A DNA stretch of 64,000 nt from Bacillota bacterium (GTDB lineage Bacteria > Bacillota > Clostridia > Lachnospirales > Lachnospiraceae), in assembly GCA_023439505.1 (NCBI GenBank), contig JAEXNR010000019.1, positions 1 to 64,000 of the forward strand. Reading direction: 5' to 3'. Made by a program: the position numbers and the translations under genes. The notes under the pieces were generated by a model that saw nothing but the letters and a program-made list of their open reading frames with translations, searched no databases and had not been told where the DNA came from. Below, in pieces: positions 44,522 through 53,342 of this stretch (position 1 is its first letter; each line of letters opens with the position of its first letter).

Positions 44522-45925
44522 TTAACTCATTTTTGAGAGTATCTCTCGCGGTTTCAGCCGTATAATCGTGTATGATGCAGTCAATACGGCACAAACGGTC
44601 AGTAATGTGCCGATTGCGTAAACCCATATCAGGTAATCCAGCGTGACAGACACGTTGATTTCATTGATAACGTTTTGTGCAGATGGTTCGCCCGACAGTC
44701 CATCCATCATTGTCGAAAAATCACCTTGCTGTATGGCTGTGTCGGTTTCGTTTTGCAGACTTCCGCTATCAACCACCTGCGCCATGATAAACTGTCCGGC
44801 TCTATCCGAAATCACGTGACTGACGGGATAAGCAAACCCGAACGCTAGAACCGCTATGAAAGCCGCTTCCAAAATAAGCTGTCCGACAATCTTCGGTTTA
44901 TTTACTCCGATGGACATGAGTATTCCGGTTTCCTTAACACGCCCTCTTGTCCATATCGTGAGCAGTAACGCAAGTATTGCGACACTGACTGCCGAAACAA
45001 CGATAATCAAAGTGCGGACAAGGCTTTGTAGGGATTCAAGCGGGTTAGCGATTACGTCGTATTCTTCAGTGTCAATGGCAAGAGTGAAGGTTTTTCCTTT
45101 TATTTCAGGGAGATTAGCGATTCGGTCATATACATTTTGAACACTCTCCGGATCTTCCACATAGATTTCTAAATCACCGGGAACTTCTTCCATATTAGCC
45201 TCATTCGCCGTTGTAAAATCAACAATACCTTGATTGCCAGCTACCATTGAGGTTGTTAACGCTCCGTCGCTTGTTCCCTTTGTTCCTGAGAATATGCCGA
45301 TGATTTCTCCTTCGATTACCATTTCAGGATACATACCCGCGTAGTCGATATACAATTCCAACGTATCACCCACGCTCAGATTGTTGTATTTTGCAAGCTC
45401 GTCCGAAATCAGAATTACATGGGAATCTTCGTCGGTGATATGCCTGCCGGATTCCAATTTTAATTTTCCACTTGTGAAGCCACTGTATTTCACGGATGAT
45501 AGAGCCACAGCCATATTTGCGCTATCGCCGTAGGGTGTTGTTCCCGCCACGAAGGCAGCAGGAAGATAATCAAAATTCTTTGCGGCGGCGAATACCACGT
45601 TGGTTGCCGTCATGTTATAGCCTGTAACGCCAGAGACTTCCTTAACGGCTGCAAGGGTTTCACTGGTGATCTTATCTCCCGCATAATAACTCATAGGCCC
45701 ATATTGGCCCTGCTCTGTTTTCATGTTTTCTGAACTCATATCAATATTCAACGTTATCTTACCGCTTACAAAACCGCGAACATCCTTCGCCGCGTCCTTT
45801 GCCGAGCTTTGAATGGCAATACCCGTCAGCACGAATGTTGCAATAATAGTAAGTGCCAAAAACAGTATCAGGCTTTTCACCTTATGCCGGATTACATATA
45901 GTCCGGTGCGTTTTACGAAACTCAT
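44522..45925 (-). CDS. FtsX-family ABC exporter permease 2
   Basis: A 467-residue protein with one N-terminal membrane helix (about 15-37), a large extracellular domain (about 40-310) and three C-terminal helices, the MacB/FtsX layout. It ends in LKPREILSKMS, identical to the tail of the upstream permease, so the pair arose by duplication. GGAGGG lies before ATG 45925, about 10 bp after its neighbour's stop. It should form a heterodimer with that neighbour. Confidence 0.9.
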   Translation of the reverse strand: MSFVKRTGLYVIRHKVKSLILFLALTIIATFVLTGIAIQSSAKDAAKDVRGFVSGKITLNIDMSSENMKTEQGQYGPMSYYAGDKITSETLAAVKEVSGVTGYNMTATNVVFAAAKNFDYLPAAFVAGTTPYGDSANMAVALSSVKYSGFTSGKLKLESGRHITDEDSHVILISDELAKYNNLSVGDTLELYIDYAGMYPEMVIEGEIIGIFSGTKGTSDGALTTSMVAGNQGIVDFTTANEANMEEVPGDLEIYVEDPESVQNVYDRIANLPEIKGKTFTLAIDTEEYDVIANPLESLQSLVRTLIIVVSAVSVAILALLLTIWTRGRVKETGILMSIGVNKPKIVGQLILEAAFIAVLAFGFAYPVSHVISDRAGQFIMAQVVDSGSLQNETDTAIQQGDFSTMMDGLSGEPSAQNVINEINVSVTLDYLIWVYAIGTLLTVCAVLTASYTIIRLKPREILSKMS

Positions 45926-45935
45926 ATTTTCCCTC

Positions 45936-47294
45936 CTAACTCATTTTTGAGAGTATTTCTCTCGGTTTCAGCTTGATGATTGCAAGTGCGGACAGGCAGG
46001 CGGACGATAGAATAGCCAATAGCAGAAAAGTGTAAATAACAAATGTAATAACAATCGGCATGGTAAGCAACGAAGCAGGTGCGGAATTACCCACAAGTCC
46101 TGTTTGCAATGCGTTCTCTTCGATTTGCACGACCTGTAAATTATCAAGGATTCCGCTTTCCACTCTGCCGGAAACAAAACCCGCAGCGAAGTAGGAACAC
46201 AGGAACGCGACGATGGCTACAATCAACACCTCAGCTGCAAACTGCCCTAATATTTCTTTTTTAGGTATGCCCACCGACATCAATATACCCGCCTCATGAA
46301 TACGCCCGCGCATTCGCATGGCTAAGATCAGAATCAGTACCGCCGCGCTGACCACGCTTACGCAAACAAGTAGCGTCTTAATTAAGTTTTGGATTGTTTG
46401 TAATCCCGCCGAAATTTTTTCATAGTTAAAATCGTCTTTGCGGATAAAAAAGCTGTCCCAATCAATCAGGTCCGTTTGTAGTACTTTATCAACAACAGTG
46501 TTTAAGTATAGCGGGTCTTGCATGTAGAATGACACACCCCCTGTGTATTCACCCTCGTTCGATAATCCCAACGCCACCAAAAAAGCATGGTCGGAGAATA
46601 TCAAGTTGGCTTGAAGTCCCGCCGTTGGCTGATACGCCGCGCCCACTTGCGGCTCCAATTCCTTGAAGATTCCGATGATTTTTGCCTTGGCAGTCGTTTC
46701 GATATCTTTCAAAGCGTCGATTAGGTCGTTACCTTCCTGCGCAAGCTCGGCTGGAGAGAGCACTACCGTATCTCCTACGGATAAACCGTTTAATGCCGCC
46801 AGCGTTTCGCTGATAAGTACCACATTTTTATCACCGGGCGTGATGTGCCTACCCTCGGTAAGCTCCAGCACTTTTTCCTGAAAAAACGAGTTCAACATTG
46901 AGTAATTATTTGCCGATACCTGACCCATGCTGTTTTCATCCGTGTGATACGCTCCGGGCATAAATTGCAAGCCTTTTGCGTACCCCGAATTTCTGCCGTT
47001 GTAATACTTGAGTTCACCATTTCCCATAATCTTCTGCACCGCTTCCTCTGTAATGACAGACCGTTTGCCAGAAGATATACTTGTTCCCTGTGTGGATATA
47101 TCCACGGTGGAAGAACGGATATGGAACGCTGCTCCGACTGCCGTGCGCATATTCGCCGCTACCTCGCCTGTCGCGTACAGGAGCGAAAAGCATAACAGGA
47201 CAAAGGTGGAAACTGTGAATAACAGCAGATACAGTATCAGCGTTTTGCCTTTTTTTCGTTCCAGATAAAGCATTGTTCGTTTTAGAAAAGACAT
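45936..47294 (-). CDS. FtsX-family ABC exporter permease 1
   Basis: A 452-residue paralogue of the next gene, with the same topology: helix near 15-37, extracellular domain to about 300, three helices near the end, and the LKPREILSKMS tail. It opens the exporter operon, with GGAGG before ATG 47294. A TATAAT -10 candidate sits 35 bp upstream with no good -35, as expected if the neighbouring response regulator activates it. Confidence 0.9.
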   Translation of the reverse strand: MSFLKRTMLYLERKKGKTLILYLLLFTVSTFVLLCFSLLYATGEVAANMRTAVGAAFHIRSSTVDISTQGTSISSGKRSVITEEAVQKIMGNGELKYYNGRNSGYAKGLQFMPGAYHTDENSMGQVSANNYSMLNSFFQEKVLELTEGRHITPGDKNVVLISETLAALNGLSVGDTVVLSPAELAQEGNDLIDALKDIETTAKAKIIGIFKELEPQVGAAYQPTAGLQANLIFSDHAFLVALGLSNEGEYTGGVSFYMQDPLYLNTVVDKVLQTDLIDWDSFFIRKDDFNYEKISAGLQTIQNLIKTLLVCVSVVSAAVLILILAMRMRGRIHEAGILMSVGIPKKEILGQFAAEVLIVAIVAFLCSYFAAGFVSGRVESGILDNLQVVQIEENALQTGLVGNSAPASLLTMPIVITFVIYTFLLLAILSSACLSALAIIKLKPREILSKMS

Positions 47295-47327
47295 CTAAAC
47301 ACCTCCTTCGTGTTCTTTCCGACTTGC

Positions 47328-47333
47328 ATTATA
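47328..47333 (-). promoter_or_regulatory. -10 box of the ABC exporter operon
   Basis: TATAAT on the minus strand with only ACGTGA at -35 distance. A weak -35 is usual for promoters that need an OmpR-type activator; the adjacent VanR-like regulator is the candidate. Confidence 0.5.
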
Positions 47334-47395
47334 AAACACGAAAATCATATTCACGTCCCCGTTGCATCACATTTTGATAACATTTTTTCTTGGAT

Positions 47396-47437
47396 GTAAA
47401 AAACGGAGCTGCTTCTTTGGGAGAAGCAACTCCGTTT
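47396..47437. terminator. terminator between the two-component system and the exporter operon
   Basis: AAACGGAG..TGCTTCT pairs with AGAAGCA.CTCCGTTT around a short loop; on the minus strand it is followed by a T-tract. It ends the HTH/response regulator/kinase transcript just past the kinase stop. Confidence 0.85.
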
Positions 47438-47451
47438 CTATTTCTTGTTCT

Positions 47452-48837
47452 CTATGAGAAATCAATGGTGAATCTAATGCCAGCGTCTGTATTTTCAAGT
47501 CGGTAACCAAGCCCATGCAAGTCCAATATGGACTTTACAATATACAGACCTAAACCACTGCCGCCGGTATCTCTGCTGCGCGATTTATCCGTCCGATAGA
47601 ACGGTTCCCATATTTGCGGCAGCTCGTTTTTATTAATATGGACGCCCGTGTTTTCAACCGAAAAAATCACCATATCCTTTTTTTGAAGAATGCTGATATC
47701 AACAACGCTATTTTCCGGCGAGTGTTTTACCGCATTTCCGATAATGTTGGATACTACAGTATACATCTGTTTCTTATCTGCGACAATGAATCTATTGTTG
47801 TCATACCGACGGTTAATTTGTATGTGCTTATTTTGTGCCAGCGTCTCAATGGTACTGCAGCATTCATCAGAGAGGTCGGTCAGGGATGTATCCTCAATCT
47901 TCAAGCTAAGTGTATCTAACTTAGCCAATGTCAATATTTCCCTCACAAGTTTTTCAATGGATTCGGCCGTTTGATACGCTTCCTGCAAATATTTATCCCT
48001 GTCCTTGAACTTGCCCACATTCAGAATCATACCGTCAAGCTCACCTTTGAGAATTGTGACAGGCGTTTTGAGTTCATGGGAAATTGCTGAAAAAAAATCC
48101 CTGCGTCGCTTGTCCTGCTCACGCTCCTTATCAATATCCTCTTGGAGCTTTTTGTTTGCGGTTTGTAATTCGTGTAGGGTATTATTTAATCGTACTGCCA
48201 TGTCGTTCAGGTTTCCCGCAAGTATACCTATTTCATCGGTTCGATTGACATCACACCGCCATGTCATATCAAGTGTAGTTATTCGTTTTGACACATTGCT
48301 TATATCCATGATGGGCTTTGCAAGAAAACGGGAATAGAAAAAGGCGGTGAGCGCAGATATGATAATAACGATGGCAAATACATAGGGAAAAACTTTTGCA
48401 AAAATACCTGTCATCTGATCCACGGAATTGGCTTTTGCGTATACGACCATTGTATATTGCTTTCCGTCCTTTTCAAAAGGAACTATAAACGTGGTAGAGG
48501 AAGTGTTTTTATTATCTTCTACTACACCATTTGTATCCGTATATACGGATACGCTGGAACCGGCGACCTGCTCATTATTTCCGTCTAATACGGATGCGCC
48601 AGTGCTGTTTTCTACGCAGAACGATACAAGCAATCTTTCCCATTTGTCCACCGACGATGTTTCCAGTTGTTTGACGAGATTTTGCGTATTGTTTGACAAC
48701 TCGGCGGTGATTTCGTTTTGATATGCTTTCGGCATAAAAATACGCAGCATACCAAACATCGTGAGACTAACTGCAAGCAATATAAAGGCGATACCAAGGA
48801 ATATTTTTATGCTTAGACTGCCTTTAATTTTGTTCAC
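47452..48837 (-). CDS. sensor histidine kinase, VanS/VncS-like
   Basis: A 461-residue membrane kinase. Two membrane helices (about 12-33 and 146-168) enclose an extracellular sensor; a HAMP linker, the H-box FFSAISHELKTPVT, the N-box SNIIGNAVKHSP and the G-boxes GGSGLGLYIVKS follow. It starts at GTG 48837 (or TTG 48840), overlapping the response-regulator gene by 14-17 bp. It likely senses a cell-envelope agent or peptide and controls the exporter. Confidence 0.92.
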   Translation of the reverse strand: MNKIKGSLSIKIFLGIAFILLAVSLTMFGMLRIFMPKAYQNEITAELSNNTQNLVKQLETSSVDKWERLLVSFCVENSTGASVLDGNNEQVAGSSVSVYTDTNGVVEDNKNTSSTTFIVPFEKDGKQYTMVVYAKANSVDQMTGIFAKVFPYVFAIVIIISALTAFFYSRFLAKPIMDISNVSKRITTLDMTWRCDVNRTDEIGILAGNLNDMAVRLNNTLHELQTANKKLQEDIDKEREQDKRRRDFFSAISHELKTPVTILKGELDGMILNVGKFKDRDKYLQEAYQTAESIEKLVREILTLAKLDTLSLKIEDTSLTDLSDECCSTIETLAQNKHIQINRRYDNNRFIVADKKQMYTVVSNIIGNAVKHSPENSVVDISILQKKDMVIFSVENTGVHINKNELPQIWEPFYRTDKSRSRDTGGSGLGLYIVKSILDLHGLGYRLENTDAGIRFTIDFS

Positions 48838-49495
48838 CAATTTTATACCCCATTCCCCGCACGGTTATGATAAAGTCCTCACCGAGCTTTTTTCGGATTC
48901 TCATGATGTGATTGTTTACAGCTTTGTCGTCACCTATGAATTCATAGCCCCATATTATTCGGAGTAGATCATCGCGCGTAAAAACTCTGTTTTTGTTTCC
49001 TAATAAGAGTTTTAACAATTCATATTCTTTATAAGTAAACGGTATAGTGTGCCCTGAAGCCCTCACCTCACAAGCCTGTGTATCAAGAACGACATCCTTG
49101 TGTTCAAGAGTTTGGGGGAGCGCAGGATTTTCAGGTTGCTTTCTCCGCAGCACGGCTTCAATTCTTCGGATAACTAGGTTCATAGAAAACGGCTTGACGA
49201 TATAATCATCAGCCATCAGGTCAAAGCCCTTTATCTGATATTCTTCGTCCTCCATCGCTGTAATCATGATGACTGGAATATCCGAATCCTGCCGGAGCAT
49301 TTCCAGCACCGCAAATCCATCAATCTTTGGCATCATGATGTCCAGCAGGATCAGGTCATATTTATTTTTCTTGCACATGACCAGCCCTTCAATGCCGTCG
49401 CCAGCCTTGTCTACGGTGTAGCCGTATTCCTGTAAAAACTCTGTTAATATTTCTTGGATTTTAGATTCATCCTCAATAATTAAAATTCGGATCAT
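48824..49495 (-). CDS. OmpR/VanR-family response regulator
   Basis: A 223-residue regulator: receiver domain with phospho-acceptor Asp52 in LLLDIMMPKIDG, a conserved Thr and Lys (VKPFSMN), then a winged-helix DNA-binding domain (YKEYELLKLLLGNKNRVFTRDDLL). It overlaps the upstream HTH gene by 4 bp (ATGA) and the kinase by 14-17 bp, so all three are co-translated. Target: probably the exporter promoter at 47328. Confidence 0.94.
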   Translation of the reverse strand: MIRILIIEDESKIQEILTEFLQEYGYTVDKAGDGIEGLVMCKKNKYDLILLDIMMPKIDGFAVLEMLRQDSDIPVIMITAMEDEEYQIKGFDLMADDYIVKPFSMNLVIRRIEAVLRRKQPENPALPQTLEHKDVVLDTQACEVRASGHTIPFTYKEYELLKLLLGNKNRVFTRDDLLRIIWGYEFIGDDKAVNNHIMRIRKKLGEDFIITVRGMGYKIGEQN

Positions 49496-49668
49496 GACGA
49501 TCCCTCCTTACTGCGGCCATCCTCTGGCTTTTTGGAATTAGCCGGAATAAGCCACAGGTTGCCTTTTTTTACTGCGTCCTTTATGCGGCCGGCAGAGCAA
49601 TAGTAGTTTACCATGCGGGCAGTAATGCCCCATTTTTCGCCTGCCTCTTTTACTGTTAGATACTCCAT
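49492..49668 (-). CDS. small helix-turn-helix protein of excisionase/MerR-like type
   Basis: A 58-residue protein beginning MEYLTVKEAGEKWGITARM, the winged-helix pattern of excisionase-like and HTH_17 proteins (helix-turn-helix about 6-25, wing RIKDAVKKGNLWLIP). ATG 49668 has GGTGG 7 nt upstream; an upstream in-frame start would overlap the promoter. It leads the two-component operon with a 4-bp overlap. It may be an element accessory factor or an autoregulator, given the palindrome in its promoter. Confidence 0.75.
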   Translation of the reverse strand: MEYLTVKEAGEKWGITARMVNYYCSAGRIKDAVKKGNLWLIPANSKKPEDGRSKEGSS

Positions 49669-49698
49669 ATCTGTACCACCCTTTTGCGGTTTACTTAT

Positions 49699-49728
49699 AT
49701 TATATTTCGAGTTATCGAAAAATGTCAA
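49699..49728 (-). promoter_or_regulatory. promoter of the HTH/two-component operon with built-in palindrome
   Basis: On the minus strand TTGACA (49728-49723) and TATAAT (49704-49699) are 18 bp apart. The spacer contains TTTCGA-gtta-TCGAAA (49705-49720), a perfect 6+6 inverted repeat, in the right place for a repressor such as the HTH protein it drives. Confidence 0.7.
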
Positions 49729-49770
49729 GTCTGTTGGTAATCAACACATTCCCCACATTTCACAAAACAG

Positions 49771-49828
49771 CAAGCAATGTGACTGTGGCCACAGTCACGC
49801 AATACTGCTTGTTGGGGAGCCTCCCCAA
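49771..49828. other. oriT-like nested inverted repeats
   Basis: GTGACTGTGG-CCACAGTCAC (49779-49798) is a perfect 20-bp palindrome, nested in CAAGCA...TGCTTG (49771-49811), and followed by TTGGGGA-gcc-TCCCCAA (49812-49828). Such dense palindromes near relaxase genes are typical of transfer origins of Clostridial mobilisable elements. Here the relaxase fragment is at the other end of the island. Confidence 0.5.
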
Positions 49829-49938
49829 ACCCTGATCTTCGGGCCTTGTTGGAGCTGTTGACAAAGCCCCATAAAAATATGAAATTAATAAAAATTAGCA
49901 CCATAAGGATCCGAGCAGATAAAAAAGCTCAAAAAAAG

Positions 49939-50092
49939 ATAGATTCCGTATTCATTTCTTTGTAGACGTTTTAGCGATAATCCATTTCCTTCCGGGCATA
50001 AAAAAATATCCTGTTCCGGCTGGTAGGAGAAATCCGAACGGGTAAAACTGGATTTATACCGTGGCATTTCATGGTTAAGCGGTGTATAAAAA
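49939..50092 (-). pseudogene. IS1182-like transposase fragment
   Basis: The frame reads FYTPLNHEMPRYKSSFTR, then FSYQPEQDIFLCPEG and LKRLQRNEYGIY, as in the middle of IS1182-type transposases. Both ends are missing. Family naming is from memory of the motif, not from a search. Confidence 0.5.
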
Positions 50093-50095
50093 TGA

Positions 50096-50322
50096 ATATC
50101 CCAAGATCGCCTGCCTGACTATTCTTATTCGTTGAATCATAGGAAATATAAATCTTTTCCCTGTGATCCCGGACGGCGTTCCAGCTGTTGAGGAAACCGA
50201 TGCTCTGGTCATCTGTGATGCTGTTTAGGATTTTAGCAATATAAATTCCGGGAAATGCATTGTTTTCTTTGGTTCTTAGGCATTCCTTTTTGATTGAGTC
50301 GTAATATCTATAGGAAGTTCAT
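50096..50322 (-). pseudogene. IS1634-like transposase fragment
   Basis: The frame reads YYDSIKKECLRTKENNAFPG, then VRDHREKIYISYDSTNKNSQ and AGD, a block typical of IS1634-type (IS4-group) transposases. It is cut 10 bp from the right 73-bp repeat and is joined out of frame to the IS1182-like piece. Confidence 0.5.
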
Positions 50323-50331
50323 ATTTATACT

Positions 50332-50404
50332 ATTTATCACTATTAAAGTTGCGGCATCGCCGGGAAACCATATGAAATCAAATCATGATGCAGCCACACA
50401 TGTG
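50332..50404 (+). repeat. 73-bp direct repeat, right copy
   Basis: Aligns without gaps to 43189-43261 with four mismatches. It lies 65 bp upstream of the YhcH-family gene and bounds the right side of the island. Confidence 0.85.
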
Positions 50405-50468
50405 GTTTTTAACTATTGATATATATAATAAGGGTGATTATAATGAGATCGAAGAAAGGGGTGTACAT

Positions 50469-50972
50469 ATGATTTTTAATACATTAGATCAGCTGGAGAT
50501 AAATTGCCAGCTGGAAGAAAACTGCCTTATGGAAAAGACCAGTCTTAATGCGATCCTCAAGTTTATCCATACTTGCGGCAAGGATCTTGAAAATGGTTCC
50601 TATCCCATCGCGGATGCAGCACTGTTTGCCAATGTAAACAGCTATCCTTCAACTCCCGGTAAAACCGACGAATTTGAAACACATCAAACATATGTGGATT
50701 TACATATCCTTCTATCAGGAGAGGAGCGGATTTATCTTTCAGAGGTTTCTCTTTTACAGCCTTATCAGCCCTATGATGCCGATAAAGATGTTGCCTTTTG
50801 GAAGGGAAGCGAACAAACCTCCCTTATACTAAGACCAGGAACATTTGCTCTTTTCTTCCCACAAGATGCCCATCAGGTGGGTCGCAGCTCCACTGAGGAT
50901 ATCACATTCATCAGGAAGATCGTTTTTAAAATCGCCTGTGAATTATTTAAAAACCCTGCCACTGAAAAATAG
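50469..50972 (+). CDS. YhcH/YjgK/YiaL-family protein (cupin, possible sugar-acid anomerase)
   Basis: A 167-residue protein of the YhcH family. FETHQTYVDLHILLSGEERI (about 74-93) and FALFFPQDAHQVGR (about 136-149) are the family's two metal- and substrate-binding blocks. ATG 50469 is chosen for the AAGGGG site; a longer frame runs up into the right repeat. The E. coli homologue NanQ speeds anomer exchange of N-acetylneuraminate, and others appear with various sugar operons. It was probably next to the DegT/AKR operon before the island arrived. Confidence 0.8.
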   Translation: MIFNTLDQLEINCQLEENCLMEKTSLNAILKFIHTCGKDLENGSYPIADAALFANVNSYPSTPGKTDEFETHQTYVDLHILLSGEERIYLSEVSLLQPYQPYDADKDVAFWKGSEQTSLILRPGTFALFFPQDAHQVGRSSTEDITFIRKIVFKIACELFKNPATEK

Positions 50973-50981
50973 AAATTTTTT

Positions 50982-51014
50982 AGAATGCTGCTCCTTTTGA
51001 GCAGCATTCTTTTT
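50982..51014 (+). terminator. terminator of the YhcH gene
   Basis: AGAATGCTGCTC-cttttGAGCAGCATTCT forms a stem of 12 bp closed by a small loop, then TTTT. It lies 10 bp past the stop. Confidence 0.85.
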
Positions 51015-51144
51015 ATGACACACTAAGCTTCTGCCAGTCACTTTTAAGCTTTTAGATATGCTTTCCTGATAGAATATTGACGATATCCTATTCCATTAAC
51101 GGTGCACCCTTTGTTCCTAAAACAGGTGTTTGTGGTTATCTCTT

Positions 51145-53235
51145 TTAAATTGTAAAGATATCAACAGCTTCCACCAGCTGATTTGACTCCTCATTCAGGC
51201 TGTCGGTTTCAATATTTAATGAACCTACTGCAGAAAGCAGCTCCTTTGTAGTCTGGTTTACCGAATTGGAAGATGCGGCAATTTCTTCAAGTACTGCCGA
51301 AATACTCTCAATGGCTCCAAGTGTACTGACTCTGGCATTCCCAATATTATCTATATTGGATGAGATATCATTCAGATTTACAACTAATTTCTCTACATTT
51401 TCATTAATCTTATGATAAGAGTTCGTTGTGTTTTCAACCGCACTATCCTGCAGGATCATTACACTTTCAACCTTTTTTGCGGTTTTGGAAACTTTTGTTA
51501 TACCTTCTTCTATCGTTTTTATTATCCTGTTAATATCCTGAACCGAATTACCCGATTTTTCGGAGAGCTTACGTATTTCCTCAGCGACTACGGCAAAACC
51601 CCTGCCGTGCTCACCTGCTCTTGCGGCTTCAATCGAAGCATTTAGAGACAACAGGTTTGTCTGGTTTACAATTTCATTGATTGCATTTACTATCTTTCCA
51701 ACGGAGGAGGACTTAACGGCCAACTCTTCAATTTCCTTAATTATTTCATCTGCGATTTCTAATGTAGTTTTTGTCTGATTATTCAAATCCAGCGTTGCTT
51801 TGGTCCCTTTCCTGATGCTGCTTTGAGTATCAACAGCAAGTTTTTCAATTTCCTTTGTATTATCACTGACAAGCTCAATTTTCCCGGAAAGCTCGTCCAT
51901 ATGCTTCAGGCATTCCTCTGCATCCTTTGCTTGCTGGTTGATACCCTTCTCTATTTCATTCATAGCCTGTGAAATGCTCTGTGAAGACAGCATAAAGGCT
52001 TGTGAAGTCTTCGCGACATTGGAGGAAGAATCCGACACCTCATTGCTTAATACCTGAACCTTCCTGATAAGCTCTTTCATATTATGAAAGGTTCTCTGTA
52101 TTTCTTCTATAAGAATATGAAATTCATCCTTACGTTTTGAATTGAACTGTACCGTCAAATCTCCTCCGGCGGCTTTTCCAAGATCCTTATTTATATTTTT
52201 TATCGTTTTGTCAATGCTGATGGAAATTATGGAACCGATTAGTGCCGCGACAATAATAGCAAAAATCACGATTACAATTGTTATTTTTTTTATACTGTCA
52301 GCCTGACCCATAATCACGTTTTTAGGCAACAATGCACAGAGCATAGCTCCCGAATCGCCAATCTTAGCGTATAGGAACAGATACTTCTTTCCATCCTTAT
52401 TTACATAACAGGAAGAACTTGTCTGATCAGAAGCAAGTGCAGTTTTATAAAAATCCTGATTTGTGAATACTGCTTTTGTGTTACTATCATTTCCGAAAAT
52501 TATCTCCGTTTTGTCTGAAACTACAAGTCCGACTTCTCCTAATTTATCAAGCTCTAACGCTTTCAGGTTATTCAAAACCACTTCTTTCCTGATATCAATT
52601 ACAATAACTGCATTTATTCCTGTAATATTCCTGATGTAACGTAATGCATAATCCTTACCAAGTTTTTCATCCAGGACTTTATTAGAACCGCTCCAAGCGG
52701 TAACAACGGAATTATTCTTAATTTGTTTACCCAATTCCGTATTATAAAAATCATTCAAAATATTACCCTTTAATTTTGTTACACTGACCGACTTAACCTG
52801 ATCGGACAATATATTAATGTTAGAGATAAATTCATCGGAAGCTGTCTTAGCCATAAGATTTTGGGTGAGTTTATAATACTCAACTAAATCACTCTTATAA
52901 TAACCAGTGAGGTACCTTTTGAGGCTATTGTCCCCGATACTTTGTTCTGCAAAGGATTCTGCTGATTTCACACCGATATTAAGATATTCTGCGGACATCG
53001 TAATCGAATGGGCAGTGGATGTTTCATAACTGCTTCGGATACCACTGGCCGCCTTATAAAAGGATACCGCTCCCAACACTACGATAAATATGATTGGTAT
53101 GATAAAGGATATAATCAATTTTACCCGGATCGTCCGGGATTTCATTACGATTGAAAGGAACTTCTTTAGGAAACCCCTCGTTTTGTTAAGCTTTACTTGT
53201 CTACGAGAATCTTTCATTATTTTTTTCTTATTCAT
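51145..53235 (-). CDS. methyl-accepting chemotaxis protein
   Basis: A 696-residue chemoreceptor: membrane helix about 38-60, a dCache-like extracellular sensor (about 65-315), a second helix (about 318-342), HAMP, then a long coiled-coil signalling domain whose hairpin tip reads LSLNASIEAARAGEHGRGFA. It is transcribed towards the YhcH gene and follows the second sugar importer in the same direction. It may guide cells to the sugar bound by that importer, or control something other than flagella if the strain is non-motile. Confidence 0.92.
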   Translation of the reverse strand: MNKKKIMKDSRRQVKLNKTRGFLKKFLSIVMKSRTIRVKLIISFIIPIIFIVVLGAVSFYKAASGIRSSYETSTAHSITMSAEYLNIGVKSAESFAEQSIGDNSLKRYLTGYYKSDLVEYYKLTQNLMAKTASDEFISNINILSDQVKSVSVTKLKGNILNDFYNTELGKQIKNNSVVTAWSGSNKVLDEKLGKDYALRYIRNITGINAVIVIDIRKEVVLNNLKALELDKLGEVGLVVSDKTEIIFGNDSNTKAVFTNQDFYKTALASDQTSSSCYVNKDGKKYLFLYAKIGDSGAMLCALLPKNVIMGQADSIKKITIVIVIFAIIVAALIGSIISISIDKTIKNINKDLGKAAGGDLTVQFNSKRKDEFHILIEEIQRTFHNMKELIRKVQVLSNEVSDSSSNVAKTSQAFMLSSQSISQAMNEIEKGINQQAKDAEECLKHMDELSGKIELVSDNTKEIEKLAVDTQSSIRKGTKATLDLNNQTKTTLEIADEIIKEIEELAVKSSSVGKIVNAINEIVNQTNLLSLNASIEAARAGEHGRGFAVVAEEIRKLSEKSGNSVQDINRIIKTIEEGITKVSKTAKKVESVMILQDSAVENTTNSYHKINENVEKLVVNLNDISSNIDNIGNARVSTLGAIESISAVLEEIAASSNSVNQTTKELLSAVGSLNIETDSLNEESNQLVEAVDIFTI

Positions 53236-53342
53236 TGAGCCACCCCCAGGCTATATTCATCTTTCGTTTGCACTATTATTAACTATGATATCTCATCCAA
53301 TATTTCAGAGTTGCTTTCGACTGATAAAAACCTAAGTTGATT

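Larger units (their letters stand above)
43262..50331. mobile_element. decayed mobilisable island bounded by 73-bp direct repeats
   Basis: The 7.07 kb between the repeats holds a truncated relaxase fragment, an MFS tail, an ABC exporter with its two-component system, a small HTH gene, an oriT-like palindrome and two transposase remnants. Neighbouring genes on either side are sugar-metabolism genes. No intact integrase or recombinase is present, so the element is probably immobile. The flanking repeats could be att sites or a target duplication. Confidence 0.7.

Noticed and set aside
43189..50404. 73-bp repeats as part of a CRISPR array
   Set aside because: Only two copies 7 kb apart with genes between; no regular spacers or cas genes.
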